The notes below the pieces were generated by a model. It was not told where the DNA came from. It made no database searches and saw only the letters and a list, made by a program, of their open reading frames with translations. A stretch of 64,000 nucleotides of DNA from Gigaspora rosea. Lineage: Eukaryota > Glomeromycota > Glomeromycetes > Diversisporales > Gigasporaceae. The stretch spans positions 85,631-149,630 of the forward strand of contig QKWP01000629.1 of assembly GCA_003550325.1 (NCBI GenBank), in the 5' to 3' direction. The translations under genes were made by a program, and so were the position numbers. The first letter of the stretch is position 1; every line of letters begins with the position of its first letter. Shown here piece by piece: positions 11,665 to 22,889 of this stretch.

Positions 11665-11988
11665 ATGGACGATCGTTACTTTCAAACTATCGATGATCCT
11701 GACCTTCATATTCATGATGAGCCTGACCTCTATGTTAACGATGATCCTGACTTTCATATTGTTGATGGGGTTGAAACTATTTACGAAGAAGATCTAGAAT
11801 CCTTCGAAAATAAAAGTGTATTGATTTCTTCTAATGATGAGCTTCAAGAGATTGATGATACTATTTCAAGCGATTTAAATGAAGATATAATAATAACTTA
11901 TTTTACTAAAGAATTGGCAACAAAGATTATTTATCATACTTTTTTTTTTCGCAATCCACTCAATATAACTATCACTATTTTGTCATAA
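11665..11988 (+). CDS. Hypothetical acidic protein with DPDL repeats
   Basis: A 107-codon frame with an ATG. Residues 11-35 hold three to four copies of a roughly 10-residue unit of the form D(D/E)PDLHIHD. The rest is strongly acidic up to about residue 85 and turns hydrophobic at the end, where the frame may run into an intron or non-coding sequence. Codon choice is less AT-extreme than the surrounding DNA, which favours a real coding segment. It lies inside the insertion private to copy A, so it probably belongs to that element. No known family. Confidence 0.4.
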   Translation: MDDRYFQTIDDPDLHIHDEPDLYVNDDPDFHIVDGVETIYEEDLESFENKSVLISSNDELQEIDDTISSDLNEDIIITYFTKELATKIIYHTFFFRNPLNITITILS

Positions 11989-12186
11989 ATATCGATTATT
12001 TTCCCTTTAATTTTATTTTTACCACTGCATCATGACCCATCGTTAAATCAAACAAAAATTAAAATTTTTTATAAATATGATCTAACTGACCTGATTAAAT
12101 TAATTATTGTATATCACGTGGACAAGCCACGCTTATGACCGATAGTTTATAAAATAGTATACAAACTAGTATAATCGACTTAAATT

Positions 12187-12310
12187 TTTTTATACTATAT
12201 GTATATTATACGCTTTTCTTAAAAAAAAATTTAGTATACATATATGTATATTATACGCTTTTCTTAAAAAAAAGTTAGCATACATATATGTATACTATAC
12301 GCTTTTCTTT
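12187..12310. repeat. ~45-bp tandem repeat with internal palindrome
   Basis: Three copies of a unit containing 'atacatatatgtat' and 'tatacgcttttctt' plus an A-run. The first part is self-complementary. It lies near the right end of the private insertion, where subterminal repeats are common. Confidence 0.7.
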
Positions 12311-13235
12311 TTTATTAGCCTACGCAACGTCTTTTGTGCCATTAACCTTATGATTATAAACAACACCTATGATAAACACACTTAATCAATTTCAAATATT
12401 TTTCCGTTAAATAAAATTTATTCACCTACACTTTTTGATTCATTGATTTGAGGCATTTGAGTGGGCGTAATGTTAAAAGGTTCTGTATCTAATGCTGTAG
12501 TCTGGTTTTCAACTATACCAATATTGTGCGTTATTTAGAATCAATAAGTAGGTAAATTATTTGTCACCCAAATACAGTATTTATTTCATTTGGAATTTTA
12601 TTTTTTTATAAAATTTATGTAGTTCTGTAAAACTGTCTAAATGTTATATAAATGCTACAAAATTTTTATACAAAATTTATAAACGCAATGTTGACTTATA
12701 GTTAAATTTTTATATTTAATCTGATTTAATATTTTTAATGTATTACTATATTTAATAAAATTCAGAGTATTAAAATCATTATTAAGATTTTTAGCAGTCT
12801 TAAGTAAATAAAAGACAATAAATAGTGATATAATATTTACGAAGGACCGCTCACAATTATCATTCATAACATGTAGATGAATTATGTTATACAGTAGCTT
12901 TATTTTTTATGACAATCAATATCCAGTTTGGAATTATCGAAATTGGGCCGGCATTAAGCAATACTAGCAAACTAAGTCTATGGCTAAATTATAAGCTAAT
13001 GAATACGGTGTAACCTCTTCTATATAATTTTGGCATCTGTTGCATGCATGTGGACGGAACGAACGTGATAATTTTTCAAAATTCCATTTTTGATAACCAA
13101 CCATATAAGTCAACTAATATGCTAATATGTTAATCAACACGTAACAATTAAAGAAATTGTTGTACTACGTTGACTAAACGTTTAAATGTCTTTTGCTACT
13201 ATCCGGAGAATTTAACATTGTATTTTGTTAAGAGC

Positions 13236-14784
13236 ATGAATTTTTTTTCCTTCTTTAAAAAAATATACACTTTACCACTTCGTCAACTTGGTTTCAATTA
13301 TGAAATAGAGAAGGCTTTTGATTATTATATGAGAGCAGCTGAGTTAGGAAATCCGGATGCGATGATTGATGTTGGTCTTTGTTATACTGAGGGAATTGGA
13401 GTAGAAATAAATTACCAGAAAGCATTTGAAGATTATAAGAGATCTGCTGATTTTGATAATGCTGTTGCAATAAATTATTGTTACAATAATGGAAGGGGGT
13501 TGATCAAGATTATAATAAAGCACTTGAATATTTTGAAAAAGCTGCTAATATGGGTGACAATGTTGCAATGAATAGTATCGCTCGATATTATCGAAATGGT
13601 ATTGGTACAAAGAAAGATATTCTGAAGGCAAATTATTGGTTCAGAAAATATAAAAGTCTTTTGAAAACTAATAAATCACCAGATCACATCAATCCTGAAC
13701 TAAAGAAAATATTAGACGATGAGAGATTTAATTATCTTGGATTGATTTTAATGAGTTCAGAAATATCAATGAATTGGGAAAAGGAGGATTTGCGACTGTA
13801 CATAGGGCAACTTGGGTTGATAGAATCAATAATGTGTGGCGGGATGTTGCACTTAAAGTGATTCATGATTCAAACGAAAATTTGCAGGAATTCATTCAGG
13901 AATTGACGAATTATTGTGAAATTGGTTACGAAAATCCTTCATACTTGGACTGTTTTGGAGTATCAAGAAATGATTATGGTGATTATATTATTGTTATGCA
14001 GCTTGCACCAGAAGGTTCGTTACGACAAAATCTTGTACAAGTATCACAATTGGATTGGAAAGATAAGCTGAGTCTCTTGTACTATATAGCTTTGGATCTC
14101 GAATCGATTCATTCGCAAGAACTCATTCACAGAGACTTATACAGCGGAAACATTTTACAACATTTTAGTTTGCGCGATGCATATATCACTGATCTTGGAC
14201 TTTCTAAAAAAGAAAAGGAAGGAAAAATTTGTGGAATTCTACCGTTTATAGCACCTGAAGTTTTAGCGGGTCAACCGTATACTCAAGCATCAGATATTTA
14301 CAGCCTTGGAGTAATCGCGACAGAAATTTCGAGTGGACAAAGAGCATTTGACGGAATTCCGTTTGATAATGATCTTGTATCAGAAATCATTGGTGGATCA
14401 AGACCAAAATGTTTAGGACCAAATTGTTATATTAAATTAGCTATGAAATGTATGGATAAAGATTTTGATAAACGACCTACTGCAACTGAAATTATTAAAA
14501 TAATTACTCGATGGTTGGATGAAATAGATCAGGAAGATGATAATGAAATTAAAAAACAAATTTTGGAAGCCAATGAGATTAAACCTGAACCGATTAATAA
14601 AATGCATTCACAGAATATGTATACTAGCAAATTATACGATACGAAAAAATTTTCCGAATATATTAGTAAACAGATGAGTATTGTAGAAATCTCGAGCAAT
14701 TTCTCAAATTTAGATTTAAATAGCATGACGGAAGTTCGATTTATGCATTGTGGTTACACAAGATTTTACATATCAAAAACATAA
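13236..14784 (+). pseudogene. Sel1-repeat / TKL-type kinase gene, copy A
   Basis: The start is taken at the ATG at 13236, homologous to that of copy B. The N-terminal part has Sel1 repeats (AELGNPDAMIDVGLCY type), which normally form an alpha-solenoid for protein binding. The kinase part (from about 13774) has GKGGFATV, VALKV, HRDLYSGN, DLG (for DFG), APE and DIYSLGV, all intact. Two 1-bp deletions against copy C break it: a G run at 13495-13499 (five G, six in C) and an A run near 13730. An in-frame 24-bp and a 9-bp deletion shorten the Sel1 part. The last ~21 codons come from an inserted MITE. The kinase domain alone is an open frame of 336 codons. Both frameshifts are in homopolymers, so sequencing error is possible. 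Confidence 0.82.
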
Positions 14785-15578
14785 GGAATAGGGGTATATC
14801 ATATGACAACTCATCAAAAAAATCGACCAATTTCTACGAAACTTTACTTGGATGTTCTGTGGCCATAACATAGACGTTTTGTCAAAACATATCTAACGCA
14901 TCTAACGATCTGTATGACTTTCATAAGGCACGAGTACGAATGTATAAATGTATATACAAATGTACTAGGGTGAGTATATGAATATATAGTTATATGACTG
15001 CTAAACAGTTAATACGATATTTGCATTTTTTTTTTATTTATCTATACTTATAAAACTCTTATTTATAACCGTTTAGGTTGTTCGAATAGTTATAAGAGAT
15101 GCATACAATCAGAGGCATTGGTTTTGTTAGCTATAGTTTATGGATACGAATGTATGAAAATATGTACTGTATAACATAAAAAAACGGGTGCATGTTATAT
15201 TTACTGTAACAATAGAATCTATATAATAAATAATATTTGTATTAATGTTTGAAAAATTGCATTCATGTTAAAAAAGAGTAAAATACAGTATCAATATTAA
15301 AGATTATAACGTTGAATGATATTAATGTATTTAATGTTTTTAGTGATCAATAATTCTAGAACATCATATTATATATCATAATTTTTAACATAACGATAAG
15401 AGCTATTAAATAAGTCCTTTGATAAGTTTACATAACATAGATTGAACAGCGAAGGTTTTTTATATTTTAATATATCGAAAGTATCAAACTTACAATTTAC
15501 TGATATTAAATCAGCCAATCATATTTGATGAAGATCATCTGACATGATAGCCAATTAAAAAGAATTTCTGTCATGCTG
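14722..15578. mobile_element. hAT-type MITE at the 3' end of kinase copy A
   Basis: An 857-bp insertion absent from copies B and C, flanked by atttaaat at 14714-14721 and 15579-15586 (8-bp TSD). The left end is AGCATGACGGAAGTT and the right end read inward is CAGCATGACAGAAATT, a terminal inverted repeat. It has no transposase. It removed the original stop and supplies the new kinase C-terminus and stop. Confidence 0.85.
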
Positions 15579-16804
15579 ATTTAAATTAAATTATTTAAAT
15601 ATGAGCTTTACGTAACTTGTATTTAGGAAGGGCAACTAAAATAAATTTTTATAGTCCTCAAACCTTTCTACGATATTAATTCCGATATATTGCAGAGATA
15701 AATATTTTTCTTTTACTTTCTATAAATTATTCTTATCATTTGTATTTAAATGGATTTTCTTGAAAGTCAAAAACCTTTATAATCAGCTTTTTTTTTGCAT
15801 AGAAATTCTATCTCAGAATCCTTTAAAACCTATACTTCCAATCATAATCTAGAAAATTGCGTTTATAAGTTAATTGTTTAAAAGACAATGACTGGGATCA
15901 AGTTTCATTGTAGCTTTTAAATAAAAAGTCGTAATTTGCAAAGGTACTAATTGCGTTAATGCAATGTAAAATGACTTTATCCGGCATTTTTAAATAAATT
16001 TGTTTTTAACAAAGATCGGAATAAGTTATTTTATTTAAGAAATCATTAATTTTAATAGCATAATAATAGCTGTTTATCGATTTTTAATTTAAACTCAAAC
16101 TTTAAAGTACTGTATATATAGAATTTAATATTCATAAAACTAAATATGTTTCATTTTCAGTATTATAATGAGGGTCTTCCTATAGTTATTTCATATCTAT
16201 AGCTGTTGTGCAATTTTTATTTGTTTTGGATAACCCTGATAGCCCTAGGTTTAAATGATTTTAAATCTATGACCCGAATTATAACCCCCAATCACCAAAA
16301 TGTGATCACAGGAATCACATATGATGTGTTCAAACTTACAAATTACTTGAAAACTAATTTACCGAAGCTCACTGCAAAATTACATAAAGTTACGCAAAAA
16401 ATGCATAGTTTACATCCTATCTGAAGCAATAAAATTTTCTGCATTTGAGAGAATAGAACCAGAATTTAATTTATAAGTTTCAATAAGGAACCGAATTAAT
16501 TGGTGCATATAAAAAGAACATGCATCTAGAGAACATGCGTTTAGAAGGTGTAAACTTCACAAAAGTGTAAACTGTAAATGCTCGTCAATACTCGTGTTGT
16601 GCAATGATAAATCTCGATAATGCGTTAAATCTTATTTTTTCATTCATGTATAAAGTTTATCGAATTTCTTATTCAGAATTATTATGGAATACAAATGTTT
16701 AAATTTTGTAAAAAAATTTTCCTGAAACTGACGGTAAAAATTATGATAATTTTGTGCAGAACTAGCTCAATTTCAATTACATACTTTAGCTCTGAAATAT
16801 CAAA

Positions 16805-17071
16805 TACCATATTTTTGCGTAACTACGCACATGTGCGTTATATCAAAATTGCCGCTTTTTTAAAATTCACCTATTTGACTCAAAATAATGCACATGCGCG
16901 TCCTGAAACAATGCACCCCCTAAAAGTTTTGCAAGATAAATATGAATATAGTGCACATGTCTATTAAATAATGGCAATATTGATCTGAAATATCGCGCAT
17001 GTGTATCCCAAAATAATCCACAGGTGCTCAAAATAATGGACTGGTGTGCGTTATTACGCAAAAATACGGTA
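16805..17071. mobile_element. Tc1/mariner-like MITE
   Basis: Terminal inverted repeats of about 25 bp: the left starts TACCATATTTTTGCG and the right read inward starts TACCGTATTTTTGCG. The TA at each border fits a TA target duplication. The element is 267 bp, with several internal 'gcacatg' motifs and no ORF of note. Confidence 0.75.
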
Positions 17072-18746
17072 AGATCTTTAAAGAATTTTTACCATGACTC
17101 GTGATAGAAATCACAATTAATTCCAATAAAAATTATCTTAACCTAAATTACATAGAATCACAATAATTCCAATACAAGCCAACTTAAAATACTGCAGTCA
17201 CTGAAATGCAAGTTTTGTAAAAAATTATATATGTTTCTATTGTGTAATAGTTAGTTGGGAGAGCAGAACGAAGTAAAAGTAATTGGTGTCGAATTGAGTC
17301 TCATTGAGCTTACTAAAGTTAAAGTTGAATTCAAGAAAAACTAAAGGACTAACAGAGTTTTGGTTGTTGTTAGAAACTACCAAGCACGGGTGAATTCCCA
17401 TAATTCAGATAAGTATAATACTGTAATACATTTATGCTTTATAATTGAATGTTGATGTGGAACTTATTAAATTTCAAGCATTTATAACATTTAAAAAAAT
17501 TGGAGCATTATGCTAAATTTTAATTATATGATAATAATTAAGCATCATAATGGAATCTTAGCGTGATGCTGAAATTTATCAATATGCTGAAAAATTAGCT
17601 TTATATGACTTTTAGTATATTATTAATATTATAGAAATAATACTAATATTGATTACCATACCAAATGGTACTGGAATTGCAGGAAACATATGTGCATGCA
17701 AAATATTTACCAGATAAGAAGTTATTTACAATTTCGGAATTAAATTTTAAATTTGTTGCAATAGAAATTATAATGGTCACCAGAATAGTAAATTTTTTAT
17801 AGTATTATTATAGAAATTATGAAGATATACATGACTCATGTGAAAAAAAATTGAAAAAGTTAAAATAATTGTAGAACAACCAAACTACACTAACTACTCT
17901 AATGAAGATTCAACAGACAAACTGCATGATTAATGACTATAAAAATGCCAATGACAAAGTGAAACCTAAAGAACAAAGAACTATGTGAATGAAAACCTTG
18001 TAGCAACATAATATAGAAAAAGACAGATACTAAAACAACACCAACAATGAAATTGCAAGAATGTTTGACAATGTGAAAACAAAAATGTTATCTCTAAAGA
18101 ATGACAACACCAACTTTAACTGAAGACTTTGATATCATTTATTAGGAACTCTTAAAATGATAACAGTTCTAAGTTTGGTTCTCTAGAAAAAAGAAAGAGT
18201 TAATATAAGTGTTAACCAGAAAAATTTTTAATTTAACATTATACATAATCTTCTAGTGTAATATAGTACTATGATTATGACTGTTGTGAATACATGCTAT
18301 AACTCATTACTGAAACTATACTAATAATTATTTGCATCACTTACTTTGAAGCTAACAAAATATTTAATGACCAATTTGAACATTCTCATGGAATTCGAAA
18401 ATAAGTCTGGGAGAATGTTGACCTATAAAATTGCTATAAAACATAAATTTGATCATAACTCTTAATTAGTCATTAGAATTGAATAAAATGATTACTATTC
18501 CAATCAGCTCATCGTGATGGTTCTAATGAGCTATAGATTATCCAAATTTGATCACTGGAAGATAAAATTGAAACCAATTAACAATTAAACATAGGATTTG
18601 CAATTTGATTGGCTGATATCCTTCTGCGCAAATGTCTTTACATGTATTATTTCTAAAACATGTCATATTTATAGCATATTTATTATATATTTCATTTATT
18701 ATATATATTATTTATTTCATATATTACATTTCTATTACGGGTCTAC
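17072..18746. other. Intergenic, no gene seen
   Basis: AT-rich DNA with no convincing ORF, RNA gene or repeat array. The 18598-18798 frame is hydrophobic AT-rich noise. Confidence 0.5.
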
Positions 18747-19089
18747 TAAAATGCACCTATGGTGTTCTAAACCATGTTACACAAAACTATTAGAATAGTC
18801 AATCAAAATTTAAGATCAGGTGTAACATAAAATTTCGATTTTTGTTAATTTTAAAAAAACATTTATATCTCTAAAGTTTGCTTATTAAACCATCTTTGGA
18901 GATCTAATAAAAAATTTTTTTTGCTAAATTTTGGTATAAACTATGCCTCCTGCCCTATTTCAGGTCTCACCCTAACCCTAAAGTAATGAAAATTTAATTT
19001 TTGTTTTATAAAAGTTTATTTTTTGTTTTTGTTACATAGATTTGCAAATCTAATTTACCTATGGTGTAAAACACTATAGGCGCATTTTA
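18747..19089. mobile_element. MITE with TAAAATGC termini
   Basis: The left end reads TAAAATGCACCTATGGTGTT and the right end read inward TAAAATGCGCCTATAGTGTT, an inverted repeat of more than 20 bp with TA at each border. The interior includes 'gatcaggtgtaac' and 'accctaaccctaa', shared with the element at 34470-34820, so the two are probably related. Confidence 0.75.
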
Positions 19090-21134
19090 TATTATCTGTT
19101 TCTATTATATATACTATATGTTTTATTAATAGTAGTTGTAGTATATATTACACATATAGTAGATATAGTCTGTTAAATTTGTAAAAAATCAAAAATATAA
19201 AATCAGCTGATGTGGATTCCAAGTTCAATATTGAGTTTTCATACTCTTTCACTAATAAATGCAATTATTTATTATTTAAATTAAACAATTATTAGTATCT
19301 TCATATACTTTTAATTGTAGTCTCTTTCATGATTGCAAATTGCCTTGTTAAGTTTTATCAAAAATGCCATATCAACTTAGATATATCACAGTAACAAATT
19401 GAGGTTACACAAAGTGTTTACTGTCTAAGATCGCTCTAGTTACCTAATATCTTTGAAGAAGTGAATATAGGATATCAGTATAGCTAGTTATATTGTTATA
19501 TATTCTCATTCATATAACAAATGTCAAGTGCCCACAAAGTTTCTCTTGATGCATATACTTGAATAAAAACTTATCTCCTAGGCGGGACTTTAATGTATAA
19601 AAAAACAAGTAAAAAAAAATACTAGAAAAGTGCTAAGAAGTTTGCACAAGATGATAAAATTATATAACACTATATAGATTAAAATTTATCAAAGTGTTAT
19701 ATGTACATAAAAAGGAATACTATATCTGGAACTAAAAAAAATATAAGAGATTTTTTATGTGCCCTCCTAGATCCAACTACACTATTCATTGTTTATTTGT
19801 ATATAGTGACCAAATTTACTTATAACAGTGCTAGTTCTAATTTAGTAATATATTTCAAATTTGAAAAGAATAAGCACTACTAATCTTTTGGAAATGGTAA
19901 GCTAGAATTCCTACTTTTTGGAAAAAATTTTAAAAAAATATAACAGGATAATGGGAGAGAGGGGAGAGGGTACCAAAAATAAATAAGCTTGTAAAAGTTA
20001 TAATATATATCTTAAAATTAAACTCTAGGGTTTAAGCAAGCTACTTCTTTATTCAATAATACAATACCAAAGAAAACAAACTAAGAGAACTATCTATTAA
20101 GTATGTTTGGAAACCTCTCAGGTTCCTTCTTTTTGTAGTATTTTAGTTTCCTAATAGATAGCCTTGAGTTTTAGCTGCTATTTGATAGAGTCAGTTTGTT
20201 ATTAAAGATCTATGTTTTTGCTAAATTCTTTTTCCTTATTTGTTTGTGCAGTATAATTCTTTTTGCCTGTTGTGCTTATATTGTATAATGTTATTTCTGT
20301 TTATGTTTATGCTATGTAATAGTTTCTATATGAGATCGATGTGCTTAATTTTCTTCTAATTCTGTAAAAGGAAATTTTTGTTTTCCATTATTATAGTTAC
20401 TTAGATATTGATCAGAACGAATTAGAATGGTTCAGATCTGATATGATTTAGATACTGGTACAATTCAGAAATCTAGAAGTTATTATTGGTATATTTCGTG
20501 TGTACACAATGTCAAGTTGATGTGAATAGAAACTTTTTGTCATTTTTTGAATGATTTGGCCTTGATTTGTACTTTGTTTTTTATTTATTTAACTTTTTGT
20601 ACTTTTTTACTCCAGATTTTTTGCCAGTTTGATTAATTGATAATCAGTGATCATTAAAGCTTGTAGCGAAAGGCATCTTGCACTTGTTAGTGATGTGTGC
20701 TTAATTGTTACATAATCAATATTATGAAAATCACATTGGATATCTATGTTTGCATAATTTATAATATGTAACGATTAAGCAAATGTCACTGCTAGGTGCG
20801 AGATGCCCGTCTTAACAAAAGACTATAGTGAAAGCTCATTAATTACTTCCATCTGAGTTACCCATATTTGTATTATTAGCCAATGAAATTTTTTTAATTA
20901 ATTAATTTAATAAATAAAATCACTGATAATTAATAAATTACTGGTAAAGGTAAATTTTAAGGTGATGCTCTTTTTAGTTGGTTGGTTGTTGTTGGAGAAA
21001 AAAAAAGACGTGATTTGAATGCTACTTAACTTGTCATCTAATCTGGCACTCAACACTATTACTTGATTTTGCGGATATCCATATCAGTGAATTCATGTGT
21101 AGTATTGATTGGCAGATGATTAACAGGTTGAGTG
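19090..21134. other. Intergenic with one inverted-repeat element
   Basis: No gene seen. Positions 20672-20803 form an imperfect 130-bp inverted repeat, arms starting 'aggcatcttgcac' and returning as 'gtgcgagatgcc', probably a small MITE. 'ctatctatta' at about 20091 returns inverted at about 20152. Confidence 0.5.
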
Positions 21135-22747
21135 TAGAAATGGGAAAAATGCACATTAATGCGCATTAATGCACATGATACCATATGATAAAAAATTTTT
21201 TAATTTTTATCTTTATTCTTGATAATATATCTAAATAAAGATACTATATGTTGAAATAAAGTTAGATTTTGCCTATATATATAAATTTTTATAAATTAGC
21301 TAATTGTAAACTTCATTGTTGCTTACCTTATATAATTTGATACCTGACCTGTGGCTCTGCTATGGGAGCTTTGTATAAAACTTTAGAAAATTAATTAAAA
21401 TTTGTAAATTCGCATTATATAATATTCTTAAATATGTTGAGTTAGTTTGCATTGAATTGCACAAAAAAATTCTGTTACTGAACATACTATTCTATTAACT
21501 ACAGTATTTGGTTAAGATTGAGTTAGTTTGCATTAAAATTATGTTATTATAAAATTCTGCTACAGAATTCACTCTATTAAGCCAGTTTTTATTGTGATTT
21601 TTATCATAAGTTTTTATAAAAATTCTATTACAAAATTGGTTCGCTATACCAGTAATTCAATATATAGTGGGTTAGTTTGAATTAGTATATGCTAACTATA
21701 AAAAGTTTGTTACAAAAGCTCAATGCTCCAATAACAGATAGTATGCAGCTTAGTTTTATTGGTGAATACCAATTTTTAAAATAAGTGTTGCAAAAAGAAT
21801 ACCTTATATTGCTACATTAGTTTTAGCACACTGATTACCTTTTGAACATAACCGTAATTTTATTGTTTGGTAGATCAACATAAAAAACTACATGTCACTG
21901 AGAAAATTAGTTGATTATCAGATAATCTGGGCAGCAAAAATTCTGTCAAAAATTCTAGAAATCAATCATCTATCACTAATATATGCACTATTTTTTTATT
22001 AATATATTCACTATTTTTTTTATTAATATATTCACTATTTTTTTATTAATATATTCACTATTTTTTTTATTAATATATTCACTATTTTTTTTATTAATAT
22101 ATTCACTATTTTTTTTATTAATATATTTACAATTTTTTTTATTAATTTATTCACTATTTTTTTTATTAATATATTCACTATTTTTTTATTAATATATTCA
22201 CTATTTTTTTATATAATATATTCACTATTTTTTTATTAATCATATGTTTTATCTATAGTAGAGCATTTGTCATGTTCCTTGCACTTGTACTTATTCTTGA
22301 ACTTGAGACCATTATACAAAACAGTTTTCAAATTTGTGAACTTTTTTTGCCCAAAATAGTTTGTAAATATTAGGCAATCAAACAACAAAAGTAATTTTGA
22401 AAATTCACGTTCATGATATTGTGTCGTTTAAGAGCGTTAATAAGGGCATTAAAAAATGATATAATTACTCGAATGTTATAATAATTACTCAACTATGATA
22501 ATAGTCATGATCATCTTACGTATTTCTGTTAGTTTTTCTACATTTAAGTCACATTTTTCAGATACGACTAATCAAAAATATTAAAGCGAACAGACTCAGA
22601 ATTGAAGTATATAGATAGATTAGAACGTTAATTATACTTATTTTATAATTAATTTTTCTATATAAAATTTTGATGGGATAAAATACGCATGATTCGGAAC
22701 CATGGGCATTAATGCGCATTCATGTGCACGCATGAAACCCATCTCTA
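21135..22747. mobile_element. hAT-like non-autonomous element with satellite interior
   Basis: The termini are inverted: the left reads TAGAAATGGGAAAAATGC and the right read inward TAGAGATGGGTTTCATGC. Both are followed by the same palindromic 'gcattaatgcgcatt' motif. TAGRGATGGG is a hAT-type end, but no clean 8-bp TSD is visible. The interior holds 'agttagtttgcatt' repeats (about 21420-21760) and the 24-bp array at 21985-22245. The part from about 21850 to 22500 is also found diverged at 49850-50350. No transposase. Confidence 0.65.
21985..22245. repeat. 24-bp tandem repeat, about 11 copies
   Basis: Near-identical direct units of 23-24 bp combining 'ttcacta', a T-run and 'attaatata'. The homologous segment near 50030 has essentially one unit, so this array expanded after the two copies separated. 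The open frame across it is a by-product of the period. Confidence 0.9.
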
Positions 22748-22889
22748 TGTCAGGCTAATCCAGAATATTCAAAGTTTGCACTCTTTTATTGGCCATTTCT
22801 TCTTAAAGAGTTTGTATTACTCACTAAATAAGTGCATGCCCCTAACTTATTTAGGTGAATGCCACAAAAATACTCTAAGCGCTAATAAG

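Larger units (their letters stand above)
11007..12368. mobile_element. 1.36-kb insertion private to copy A
   Basis: Copies B and C are continuous here, but in copy A the sequence is interrupted between two copies of atgataaac (10998-11006 and 12369-12377), a 9-bp (or 8-bp tgataaac) target duplication. The right end read inward, TAGGTGTTG, is hAT-like; the left end, GAGTCCTATC, is not a clear match. It carries a short acidic ORF (11665-11988). An unidentified or decayed hAT-type element is the best guess. Confidence 0.6.
10620..16690 (+). repeat. Segmental duplication, copy A (Sel1-kinase)
   Basis: The 5' flank (from about 10620), the gene and the 3' flank align by eye with 22890-27050 and 28950-33400. 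Shared landmarks include the 'agtgagtgatcgtact' motif (A and C), 'gataaacac', the promoter-proximal 'tactacgttgactaaa' just before each gene, and 3' blocks such as 'cagagataaatattt'. Copy A is longer because it carries two private insertions (11007-12368 and 14722-15578). Confidence 0.8.

Noticed and set aside
21983..22192. ORF of repeated FINIFTIF-like peptides
   Set aside because: It is only the translation of the 24-bp tandem repeat.
21985..22245. CRISPR-like array
   Set aside because: Units are directly adjacent with no unique spacers and the context is eukaryotic.
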